A stretch of DNA of 11,935 nucleotides, taken from Acidobacteriota bacterium (GTDB taxonomy: Bacteria; Acidobacteriota; Vicinamibacteria; Marinacidobacterales; SMYC01). The notes under the pieces are model-generated. The model saw nothing but the letters and a program-made list of their open reading frames with translations, did not search any database and had not been told where the DNA came from. Where the stretch lies: positions 1 through 11,935 of the forward strand of contig JAJCXL010000251.1 in assembly GCA_029263435.1 (NCBI GenBank), read 5' to 3'. Of the stretch, positions 1 through 5,871 are shown one piece after another (the first letter of the stretch is position 1; the number at the start of each line of letters is the position of its first letter). The position numbers and the translations under genes are program-made.

Positions 1-561
1 AGAGAAATCGAGCGACCGGACGAGCAGCGGGATGAGCGTCTTGGGGTAAGCGCCGGCTCGTACATCGAAGCTTGCCTCGGCGTTTCCGTAGTCATCGCTG
101 CGCATCAAGAACTCTGCCTTACGACCGTCCGAGGCAAACGATAGCTCTCGATACTGGTTCGAGCACCAATCGAAGCTCGTATACGATTCTTTGAGTGGCG
201 TGAGATCGCTCTGCCGGGCGTTCACGACGAAGTTTCTCTTGTACTGATAGGAGTTGTCGCTCTCGAACTCATAAAACGCCGCCCACTTGAACGACGACAC
301 CGCGTGGGTTGCTCCGTCTCGAGCTTTCGATTGCCGGACGAGGTCGAAGTCGTGTTTGACCAGGTAAGTGCCCATCAAGAACGACTGCGGTTTCGGCTGT
401 CCGTACTGATTCGTCGAGCGTTCAACTCGATAAAAAGCGATCTCGGCCTGTCCGTCATTCCACACGGAGCTCTCGAGGAACTCAGATTCGACGAGATTCG
501 GTACCGGCGCGGAGGGTGCGAGCCCGGCAACGGCGATCAAAACAAAGGCATGAATGAACAT
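1..561 (-). CDS. Exported protein of unknown function (5' part, runs off the left edge)
   Basis: The frame stays open from an ATG at 561 to the window edge (187 codons), so the C-terminus is missing. Residues 1-20 form a signal peptide: short start, hydrophobic AFVLIAVAGLA, small residues before a likely cleavage near Ala-Pro-Ser-Ala. The mature part is soluble, aromatic-rich and beta-like, with the sequence VWNDGQAEIAFYRVERS near residues 33-49 and a Trp-Cys pair (FDWCSNQYREL) near 130-140. From memory these resemble a family of exported hypothetical proteins of Bacteroidota and Acidobacteriota with a WxDGxAEI motif and a similar Trp-Cys segment; I know no function. The start is supported by GGGAGAGA (574-567) five bases upstream. 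It is transcribed away from the YigZ-family gene. Long plus-strand frames over it lack a start signal and family resemblance. Confidence 0.82.
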   Translation of the reverse strand, partial: MFIHAFVLIAVAGLAPSAPVPNLVESEFLESSVWNDGQAEIAFYRVERSTNQYGQPKPQSFLMGTYLVKHDFDLVRQSKARDGATHAVSSFKWAAFYEFESDNSYQYKRNFVVNARQSDLTPLKESYTSFDWCSNQYRELSFASDGRKAEFLMRSDDYGNAEASFDVRAGAYPKTLIPLLVRSLDFS

Positions 562-580
562 CAGCGTCTCTCCCGCCTCC

Positions 581-588
581 AGTATAGT
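581..588. promoter_or_regulatory. Symmetrical -10-like octamer between two divergent genes
   Basis: AGTATAGT reads TATAGT (583-588) on the plus strand and TATACT (586-581) on the minus strand, each one base from the TATAAT consensus. Expected starts lie near 595 (plus) and 574 (minus). The minus transcript would begin at the ribosome-binding site of the exported-protein gene; the plus transcript would begin at the GTG at 596. No good -35 box is seen for either direction, so this is a suggestion from position and symmetry only. Confidence 0.35.
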
Positions 589-595
589 GCTCGAG

Positions 596-1216
596 GTGAG
601 CGAAGCGGCTGGGACGTACGCCACCCCGCGGGGGGAGGCTCGATTCGAGCAAGAGATCAAAAAGAGCCGCTTCATCGGCATCGCGACCCGCGTCGCTTCG
701 GAGGGAGAGGTCTCAGAGCGTTTGGAGTCCGTGCGCAAAGAGCTCCCCGACGCAACCCATCATTGTTGGGCCTATGTCATCGGAGACCCGACCGGTAGCG
801 CTCGGATTCGAGCGAGCGACGACGGCGAGCCCTCCGGTACGGCGGGCCGTCCCATCCTCGGTGTGATCCAACACAAGAACATCGGCAACATCCTCGTGAT
901 CGTCGTCCGCTACTACGGCGGCACGAAGCTCGGAAGCGGCGGATTGACCAGAGCCTACGCCTCGACGACGAGCGGCGTCGTCGAGGCCTGTGAGCTCGAA
1001 CGCCATACTCCACGCTCGACGGCCAGGCTGGAGCTCGATTACCCGGACGAGCCCGTCCTGCGTCGTCTCATCGGCGATCTGGCGATTGAGCTCCTCGACA
1101 CCCGATACACGGCCCGAGTCGAGCTGATCGTCCGTTTCGAGAGCGCGCGCCGGCGCGAAATCGTCGACGCGATCAGGGATCTCACCCACGCCCGAGCGCA
1201 ACTCGTTGCGTTATAG
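596..1216 (+). CDS. YigZ/IMPACT-family protein (UPF0029)
   Basis: A 206-residue protein, close to the roughly 204 residues of E. coli YigZ. The N-terminal IMPACT domain carries the family marks in order: EIKKSRFI near residue 20, DATHHCWAYVIGD, SDDGEPSGTAGRPIL, then VVRYYGGTKLGSGGLTRAY. A C-terminal alpha/beta domain like that of YigZ (DUF1949-type) follows. The family is related to eukaryotic IMPACT, a regulator of the Gcn2 kinase; the bacterial role is not settled, with nucleic-acid or translation-related functions proposed. I chose GTG 596 because it gives the usual family length and sits where a transcript from the TATAGT box would begin; GTG 587 is also possible. ATG 554 has a weak AAAGG upstream but would make the coding region overlap the divergent gene. 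It heads a close plus-strand run, 48 nt before the membrane protein gene. Confidence 0.88.
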   Translation: MSEAAGTYATPRGEARFEQEIKKSRFIGIATRVASEGEVSERLESVRKELPDATHHCWAYVIGDPTGSARIRASDDGEPSGTAGRPILGVIQHKNIGNILVIVVRYYGGTKLGSGGLTRAYASTTSGVVEACELERHTPRSTARLELDYPDEPVLRRLIGDLAIELLDTRYTARVELIVRFESARRREIVDAIRDLTHARAQLVAL

Positions 1217-1264
1217 TGTCGAGTCGCGGGCGGCGCGCATCACCGGCTGCCCGAAGGAGATACG

Positions 1265-1789
1265 ATGAAGACCTATTTGCCCTTCTTATTCGCCATGGGT
1301 ACCGCCCTCTGCTGGGGTCTCTACGGGCCGACCCTCGGCAAGGCGCGGCTTGCCGACGCGGACCTCTCGCCGTTCAAGCCTTATGTCGGTATCGGCATTG
1401 CGTATCTCGTCATCGCAATCCTGGGCGGCCTCCTAGGCATGTGGTACAAAGGCGACAGCTTCCAGACGGTCGGCGCTTCGGGCATGTGGGGCTTGGCCGC
1501 CGGCGTACTCGGAGCCCTCGGCGCATTCAGTCTCACGCTGTGCATGTTCAACGGCGGCGCCCGGATCCCTCACGCGGTCATGCCGGTAGTGTTTGGTGGC
1601 GCGGTGACGGTCACGGCTTTGTACACGGTCTTGACGTCAGGTGGACGTCTGCAAGCGAGCCCGATGTTGTGGGTGGGTGTCGTTGGCATGCTGGTATCGG
1701 TCGTCATCATTACCCAGAACACTCCGCACGCCGCTCCTCCGTCGCCGCCGGCGGGAAGCACGCCGATGGGTGGAGAGCCCGAGCATTGA
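1265..1789 (+). CDS. Small multi-pass membrane protein, half-size DMT/EamA-like
   Basis: A 174-residue integral membrane protein with about five hydrophobic segments: residues 3-22, 40-60, 72-95, 103-124 and 132-150. A proline-rich, hydrophilic tail follows (PPSPPAGSTPMGGEPEH). The opening FLFAMGTALCWGLYGPTLGKA and the glycine-rich helices resemble one half of a drug/metabolite transporter, a superfamily usually built of two five-helix halves (about 300 residues). From memory similar short proteins occur in Planctomycetota and Acidobacteriota as hypotheticals. A half-size member would need to dimerise to transport; neither transport nor substrate can be inferred. AAGGAGA (1254-1260) stands four bases before the ATG, a strong ribosome-binding site. 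The stop overlaps the TTG start of oligoribonuclease by 4 nt, implying translational coupling. Confidence 0.85.
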   Translation: MKTYLPFLFAMGTALCWGLYGPTLGKARLADADLSPFKPYVGIGIAYLVIAILGGLLGMWYKGDSFQTVGASGMWGLAAGVLGALGAFSLTLCMFNGGARIPHAVMPVVFGGAVTVTALYTVLTSGGRLQASPMLWVGVVGMLVSVVIITQNTPHAAPPSPPAGSTPMGGEPEH

Positions 1790-2442
1790 GTCAGCATCGA
1801 TACCTGTACTGCTGGTTCGACACCGAGTACACCACCCTCGAGCTCGACCGAGCCAAGCTCTTGCAGGTCGCGCTGATCGTCACCGACGATTCGCTGCGGC
1901 CTATCGTCTCGAGCGCGCCCGGCATCCCGGACGAAGTCCGTCGCAAAGACGGGTTGGTGATGGTGGTCACTCCGCCGCCCCGCGATGAGATGTCGGAACA
2001 TGTTCTCGAGAACTACCAGCCTTTGCTCGGGCAATGCGACCAGGAGGGACGTTCGCTCGACGACGTCGATGCTATCTTGTCTGCCTACATGGACGGCTTC
2101 GAGGAAACGCGACACGCGAACATCCAGGAGCGTCCCGCCATGGCCGGCAACTCGATCTACGCCGACGCCGTTCTCGCTCGACGATTTCTCCCGCAGTTCG
2201 TCAACCATTTGAACTACCGCATGTTCGATGTGACGACGATCAAGCTCGAGTGGCTGTTTCACTACCAAAGGAAAAAATTCAGCAAGCGGAATCAAGCCGA
2301 CCAGATTCGGAAGTACTACAAAGGAGAGGACGACATCCTCGGCAACAAGCACGACGCCTATTTCGACATTCAGGCGTCGATGGCGGAGCTCGCTTACTAC
2401 CGTGAGGGACACCAACAACATGGAACTGAATCTCCTCGATGA
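1786..2442 (+). CDS. orn: Oligoribonuclease (DEDDh 3'-5' exoribonuclease)
   Basis: Degrades RNA of two to five nucleotides to mononucleotides, the last step of mRNA decay and of pGpG turnover after c-di-GMP breakdown; it acts in the cytoplasm, usually as a dimer. The 218-residue protein has all DEDDh residues: Asp12 and Glu14 in WFDTEYTTLE, Asp127 in GNSIYADAVLARRFLP, and His189/Asp194 in HDAYFDIQASMAELAYYRE. LNYRMFDVTTIK near residues 142-153 matches HYRYLDVSTLK of the E. coli enzyme (181 residues), so the extra length is mainly an insertion before motif II and a short C-terminal extension. The start is TTG 1786, four-base overlap (TTGA) with the upstream stop, with TGGAGAG at 1771-1777; no ATG lies suitably upstream of motif I. 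An open frame continues 5' to 1216 but that part is a shadow of the membrane protein gene. Confidence 0.92.
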   Translation: MSQHRYLYCWFDTEYTTLELDRAKLLQVALIVTDDSLRPIVSSAPGIPDEVRRKDGLVMVVTPPPRDEMSEHVLENYQPLLGQCDQEGRSLDDVDAILSAYMDGFEETRHANIQERPAMAGNSIYADAVLARRFLPQFVNHLNYRMFDVTTIKLEWLFHYQRKKFSKRNQADQIRKYYKGEDDILGNKHDAYFDIQASMAELAYYREGHQQHGTESPR

Positions 2443-3820
2443 TAGACGCCCCGGTTCGGTAGCGCTCCAGACGGTTGCGCGCAACGACCTAGAGAGCTGG
2501 CTCAAAGCTCAGCCCGCATCCGTTTCGGCTTGGGTAGCCGCCATGGGCTTCGATGCGAAGCCCGGCTCTTTTTGTCCTCTCCCCGACCTTTCCAACGGAG
2601 GGCTACGGGAAGTGGTCGTGGGTGAGGCGGAGACACTGTGGGATTGGGCCTCTCTTCCGAGCAGGCTCCCGCGCGGGAGCTATCATCTCGAGTCTTCGCC
2701 CAATCTCGCGACGAGCGACCGGGTGGCTTTGGGCTGGGCGCTCGGAAGCTACCGCTTCGACAGCTTCCGCGAGCGCGCCAACGAGCCGAGCTCGAGCTTG
2801 ACGTGGCCCGACTGCAATCGCGACCACGTCCGTAGCGCCGCCTACGCCACCTATCTCGTGCGCGACTGGATCAACACTCCCGCGTCTGACCTCGGACCGG
2901 CGGAGCTCGCTCAAAAGATGCAAGAGCTCGCTTCAGCGCACGACGCTTCGCTTCGAGTGGTCGTCGGAGACGCGCTCCTCGAGGAAGGATTCCCCGCCGT
3001 TCATGCGGTCGGGCGAGCAGCGAGCCCGGCTCGCGCGCCACGCCTCATCGACATGACGTGGGGCGATCCGACCCACCCCAAGGTGACGCTCGTCGGAAAA
3101 GGCGTTTGTTTCGATACCGGCGGGCTGGACCTCAAGTCGGCGTCGAACATGAAGCTGATGAAAAAAGACATGGGCGGAGCCGCGCACGTCGCCGGCCTCG
3201 CGCACATGATCATGGCCGCGAAGCTCCCGGTCCGGCTGCGCGTGCTCGTGCCAGCGGTCGAGAACAGCGTGTCTTCCGACGCCTATCGGCCCCTCGACGT
3301 CGTGCCGACGCGCAAGGGCATCACCATTGAGGTGGGCCATACCGACGCCGAAGGCAGGGTGATCTTGGCCGATGCCCTCGAAGAAGCTTCACGTGAGAAA
3401 CCCGAGATCTTGATCGACTTCGCGACCTTGACCGGAGCGGCCCGGGTCGCGCTCGGAGCAGAGCTTCCCGCTCTGTTCGCAAACGATGATGACACCGCCT
3501 CGAGCCTGCTGGCGCACGCGACCGCCGCGGAGGACCCGATGTGGCGCATGCCATTGTGGAAACCCTACCGCTCGCTCATCGACGGCAAGGTCGCCGACAT
3601 CACGAACTCTGCGGAAGGGTCTCTCGGCGGAGCGATCACGGCCGCGCTGTTCTTGCAGGAGTTCGTCGGCGACGACATCCCCTGGGCACACATCGACGCC
3701 ATGGCGTGGAATCCGACGAGTCGAGCGGGACGGCCGGAAGGCGGCGAAGCGCTCGGCATGCGTGCCGCTTACGGCTTTATCGAGGAGCGGTTTGGCTCGT
3801 CCTCCAGCTCTTCTGAATAA
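2420..3820 (+). CDS. Leucyl aminopeptidase family M17 metallopeptidase
   Basis: A two-zinc (or manganese) cytosolic aminopeptidase that removes N-terminal residues from peptides, usually as a hexamer. The 466-residue protein has a divergent N-terminal domain and a conserved C-terminal catalytic domain. Candidate metal and catalytic residues are Lys227 and Asp232 (GKGVCFDTGG), Lys239, Asp250 (MKKDMGGAA), and Asp309, Glu311, Arg313 in HTDAEGRVILADAL. Their spacings equal those of E. coli PepA Lys270, Asp275, Lys282, Asp293, Asp352, Glu354, Arg356. The usual NTDAEGR signature reads HTDAEGR. The protein ends in a run of six serines. ATG 2420 has GAGGGA (2404-2409) upstream and overlaps oligoribonuclease by 23 nt; GTG 2402 is an alternative with no binding site. 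Pairing with oligoribonuclease puts the last steps of RNA and peptide turnover in one unit. The end overlaps the opposing glycosidase gene by 44 nt. PepA or PepB type is not distinguishable here. Confidence 0.93.
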   Translation: MELNLLDDRRPGSVALQTVARNDLESWLKAQPASVSAWVAAMGFDAKPGSFCPLPDLSNGGLREVVVGEAETLWDWASLPSRLPRGSYHLESSPNLATSDRVALGWALGSYRFDSFRERANEPSSSLTWPDCNRDHVRSAAYATYLVRDWINTPASDLGPAELAQKMQELASAHDASLRVVVGDALLEEGFPAVHAVGRAASPARAPRLIDMTWGDPTHPKVTLVGKGVCFDTGGLDLKSASNMKLMKKDMGGAAHVAGLAHMIMAAKLPVRLRVLVPAVENSVSSDAYRPLDVVPTRKGITIEVGHTDAEGRVILADALEEASREKPEILIDFATLTGAARVALGAELPALFANDDDTASSLLAHATAAEDPMWRMPLWKPYRSLIDGKVADITNSAEGSLGGAITAALFLQEFVGDDIPWAHIDAMAWNPTSRAGRPEGGEALGMRAAYGFIEERFGSSSSSSE

Positions 3821-4796
3821 CGGCTTTCATCTCGGGCGTCGCGAGCTGAAAGTTTCTCCCGACCCGACGCGGCGGCAAGAACCACTTCCATAGAAACGCC
3901 CCAAGAACGCTCGGCTCCGCCGCGATCGCTTCGAGCGCGATCGTCAAACACAGCTCTTGCACCGCCTTGGCTCCATCGTCGTCGGTGCGGTAGTCCCAGG
4001 GGGTCGACGGCGCGGAGTAGGACTGGTTGTAGCCGAGCTCGGTGAAAACGATGGGGCGATCGTGCGCCATCGAATAGGCGCGAAGCTTCGCCATCCACCG
4101 GCTCCACCCACGTTCGAGCGCGTCCCTGTCGATCCCCGCTCCCGTGTCGGAGGACTCGGTCAATGGGAAATAAGCCTGAATCCCAATCCAATCGAGGGCA
4201 TCCCAAAATTCGATCCGCTCGAAGTCGTCCCAGTTCGACGCGTAGGAGAGAGGTACATCCGTGACGCCCCGGGTTAGCTCGATGAGCGCGCGCCATCGGT
4301 CTTCCTGCCCCTCGATCTTACGAAGCTCGGTGCCGACGACGAATCCGTCCGCCGCGCGACTCCACTTCGCGAGATCGAGGATGAACGCTTGATAGTCCTT
4401 CCAAAACCGCTCCCAATGCGCGTCCTCCTCGAAATCGATAGCGCCCCGCCAGGAGAATGGCGAGCCCCAATAGGCGAGATGTGGCTTGATCAAGATCTTC
4501 ATGCCCGCCAACTTGGCTTCACGGATGGGTCGCGCGATGTGCTCTGGTGCGGTGGCCCCTCGATAGCGGGTCGTGACGCTACCATCCTCGCCGATACGCG
4601 CGTAAGGATGGATGGCAATCCAGTTGGCGCCGAGAGCGCTCATCTCGACGAGCTCCTCGGGTAGCGCGTCCGAGCCCCAATCCAGGCCGCCGCGATGGGT
4701 CGAAAGCGTGATCCCGTTCATCCGGGCGGGGGGCTCCTCCGTCGAAGCAGTGCTCGCGCAGGCGATCCACCCGGCGATAACGAAGGCCCTACGCAC
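3777..4796 (-). CDS. Putative glycoside hydrolase, GH113-like TIM barrel, exported
   Basis: A 339-residue protein. An N-terminal export signal (RR, then AFVIAGWIA) ends at Cys13; the box WIAC is only a partial match to a lipobox, so lipoprotein anchoring is uncertain. The rest reads as a (beta/alpha)8 barrel of GH113 type, a family containing beta-1,4-mannanases: NGITLSTHRGG opening, GANWIAIHPYAR, KILIKPHLAYWG, then GFVVGTELRK with candidate acid/base Glu157 and PIVFTELGY with candidate nucleophile Glu253, and a final GAFLWKWF strand near 299-306. Strand-end positions of the two glutamates fit the clan, but substrate is not determined. The start is GTG 4796, overlapping the dehydratase stop by 8 nt (GTGCGTAG), with GAGGA about nine bases upstream; the signal peptide at this position supports it. 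A sugar-polymer enzyme downstream of an amino-acid dehydratase is an odd pairing. Confidence 0.8.
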   Translation of the reverse strand: MRRAFVIAGWIACASTASTEEPPARMNGITLSTHRGGLDWGSDALPEELVEMSALGANWIAIHPYARIGEDGSVTTRYRGATAPEHIARPIREAKLAGMKILIKPHLAYWGSPFSWRGAIDFEEDAHWERFWKDYQAFILDLAKWSRAADGFVVGTELRKIEGQEDRWRALIELTRGVTDVPLSYASNWDDFERIEFWDALDWIGIQAYFPLTESSDTGAGIDRDALERGWSRWMAKLRAYSMAHDRPIVFTELGYNQSYSAPSTPWDYRTDDDGAKAVQELCLTIALEAIAAEPSVLGAFLWKWFLPPRRVGRNFQLATPEMKAVIQKSWRTSQTAPR

Positions 4797-5760
4797 CGAG
4801 CACCGTCCTCAAGGTGTCGACCCCGACTTTCTTGCCGCTCACCACCAAAATGACGCTCTGACTCCGATAAGGCGCTGGGTCTTTGAGGAGAGCCGCGATC
4901 GATAAGGCTGCCGCGCCTTCGATGAGTAGACAATGCGTCTCTATCGACAACCGCATCGCCGCGGCGATCTCTTCTTCGCTCACGAGAACGAACTCATCGA
5001 CGACGCGCCGGCAGATCGGAAACGTCATCGAGCCTGGTACGATGCCGCCGGCGGTACCGTCCGCAAGGGTCGGCTCGGAATCGAGCTCGAGAAGTTTCCC
5101 CGCCCGCACGGACTCCGCCATGACGCGTGAATTCTCGGGCTGGCAGCCCACGACACGAACCGCGGGCTCACGCGCTTTCAACGTCGCGCCAATCCCCGCC
5201 ACCAGCCCGCCTCCACCGACCGGGACGAAGACCGCGTCGATCGTCTCAGCTTGACGCTCGAGCTCGAGCGCGATGGTTCCTTGCCCGGCGATCACTTTGG
5301 GGTCGTCATAGGGCGAGACGTATTCGAGGTTCTCGGCGCGCGCGGCTTTTTGCGCCTCGATCTCCCCCACCACGGAGTCCCGGCCGACCAAGCGAAGCTC
5401 CGCGCCATACGGCTCGAGAGCTTCGAGCTTCGCTGTCGCCACGGTCTCGGGAAGGTAAATGACCCCTTTTCGACCGAGACGATGGAGCGAATAGGCGACC
5501 GCAGCGGCATGATTGCCAGAGGACGCGGTGACGACGCCCTTGGACGGGTCTCCGGCCTCCTCCTCAAGAGCCAAGATCTTGTTGGTCGCGCCGCGCAGCT
5601 TGAATGAGCCCGTGATCTGCTGGCACTCGAGCTTGAGAAAAACGCTCGCGCCGGTGCGATCGCTCAAATGCGGCGAGTACTCGAGCGGCGTCTCGCGAAT
5701 GTGCTCTCGAAGGCGGCTCGCGGCAATGAGCGCTTCTGCCCGTATCTCAGCATTCTCCAT
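4789..5760 (-). CDS. Threonine/serine dehydratase (PLP-dependent, fold type II)
   Basis: Expected to deaminate L-threonine to 2-oxobutanoate (or serine to pyruvate) with release of ammonia. The 323-residue protein has the PLP lysine Lys54 in GSFKLRGATNK, the substrate loop ASSGNHAAAVAY (79-90), and the phosphate-binding tetraglycine VPVGGGGLVAG (180-189). It ends without an ACT domain, so it is the short form, like catabolic TdcB, serine racemase or EutB-like enzymes, rather than isoleucine-inhibited IlvA. Near the C-terminus the common SGGN stretch is replaced by SGKK (308-311); the serine that contacts the PLP ring nitrogen is kept. Ectoine-linked dehydratase or serine racemase are alternatives, since sequence alone does not separate these. 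ATG 5760 has no ribosome-binding site but lies just behind a TACAAT box, so the message may be leaderless. The same frame is open upstream to 6780, but only as an antisense shadow of pruA. It diverges from pruA and is followed by the GH113-like gene. Confidence 0.9.
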   Translation of the reverse strand: MENAEIRAEALIAASRLREHIRETPLEYSPHLSDRTGASVFLKLECQQITGSFKLRGATNKILALEEEAGDPSKGVVTASSGNHAAAVAYSLHRLGRKGVIYLPETVATAKLEALEPYGAELRLVGRDSVVGEIEAQKAARAENLEYVSPYDDPKVIAGQGTIALELERQAETIDAVFVPVGGGGLVAGIGATLKAREPAVRVVGCQPENSRVMAESVRAGKLLELDSEPTLADGTAGGIVPGSMTFPICRRVVDEFVLVSEEEIAAAMRLSIETHCLLIEGAAALSIAALLKDPAPYRSQSVILVVSGKKVGVDTLRTVLGA

Positions 5761-5769
5761 AGGTTCGCT

Positions 5770-5775
5770 ATTGTA
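5770..5775 (-). promoter_or_regulatory. Candidate -10 box for a leaderless dehydratase transcript
   Basis: TACAAT on the minus strand, one base off consensus, ends ten bases before the ATG at 5760. A transcript starting six to seven bases on would have a leader of only about three or four bases. This agrees with the absence of a ribosome-binding site. No convincing -35 box is visible. Confidence 0.3.
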
Positions 5776-5834
5776 GTGCCCCGGCGCCACACCAGAAGCT
5801 CGATATTCTCCAGACGCGCCCGATGGGGACGCGG

Positions 5835-5863
5835 TGATAGAATAGCGGGTCCAAAACAGGAGG
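5835..5863 (+). promoter_or_regulatory. Extended -10 promoter and ribosome-binding site of pruA
   Basis: TGATAGAAT (5835-5843) fits an extended -10 element (TGn plus TAGAAT) with an expected start near 5850. AGGAGG (5858-5863) follows, eight bases before GTG 5872, and decides that start. No -35 box is evident, as is common for extended -10 promoters. Confidence 0.5.
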
Positions 5864-5871
5864 AAGATTAC

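Noticed and set aside
554..595. ATG 554 as the start of the YigZ-family protein
   Set aside because: It would overlap the divergent exported-protein gene and add about 14 residues not typical of the family; only a weak AAAGG supports it.
304..798. Plus-strand open frame of 164 codons over the left end
   Set aside because: It lies across the divergent promoter region and out of frame with the YigZ-family gene; the minus frame has a signal peptide and a ribosome-binding site.
1216..1785. Upstream extension of the oligoribonuclease frame on the plus strand
   Set aside because: It overlaps the membrane protein gene completely, is arginine-rich and shows no domain; the DEDDh fold starts only after 1786.
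1570..2505. Minus-strand open frame of about 310 codons opposite orn
   Set aside because: It is antisense to two supported genes, has no recognisable domain and looks like a codon-bias shadow in GC-rich DNA.
5668..5871. 5' extension of the pruA frame
   Set aside because: It runs into the divergent dehydratase gene; AGGAGG eight bases before GTG 5872 and the family length fix the start.
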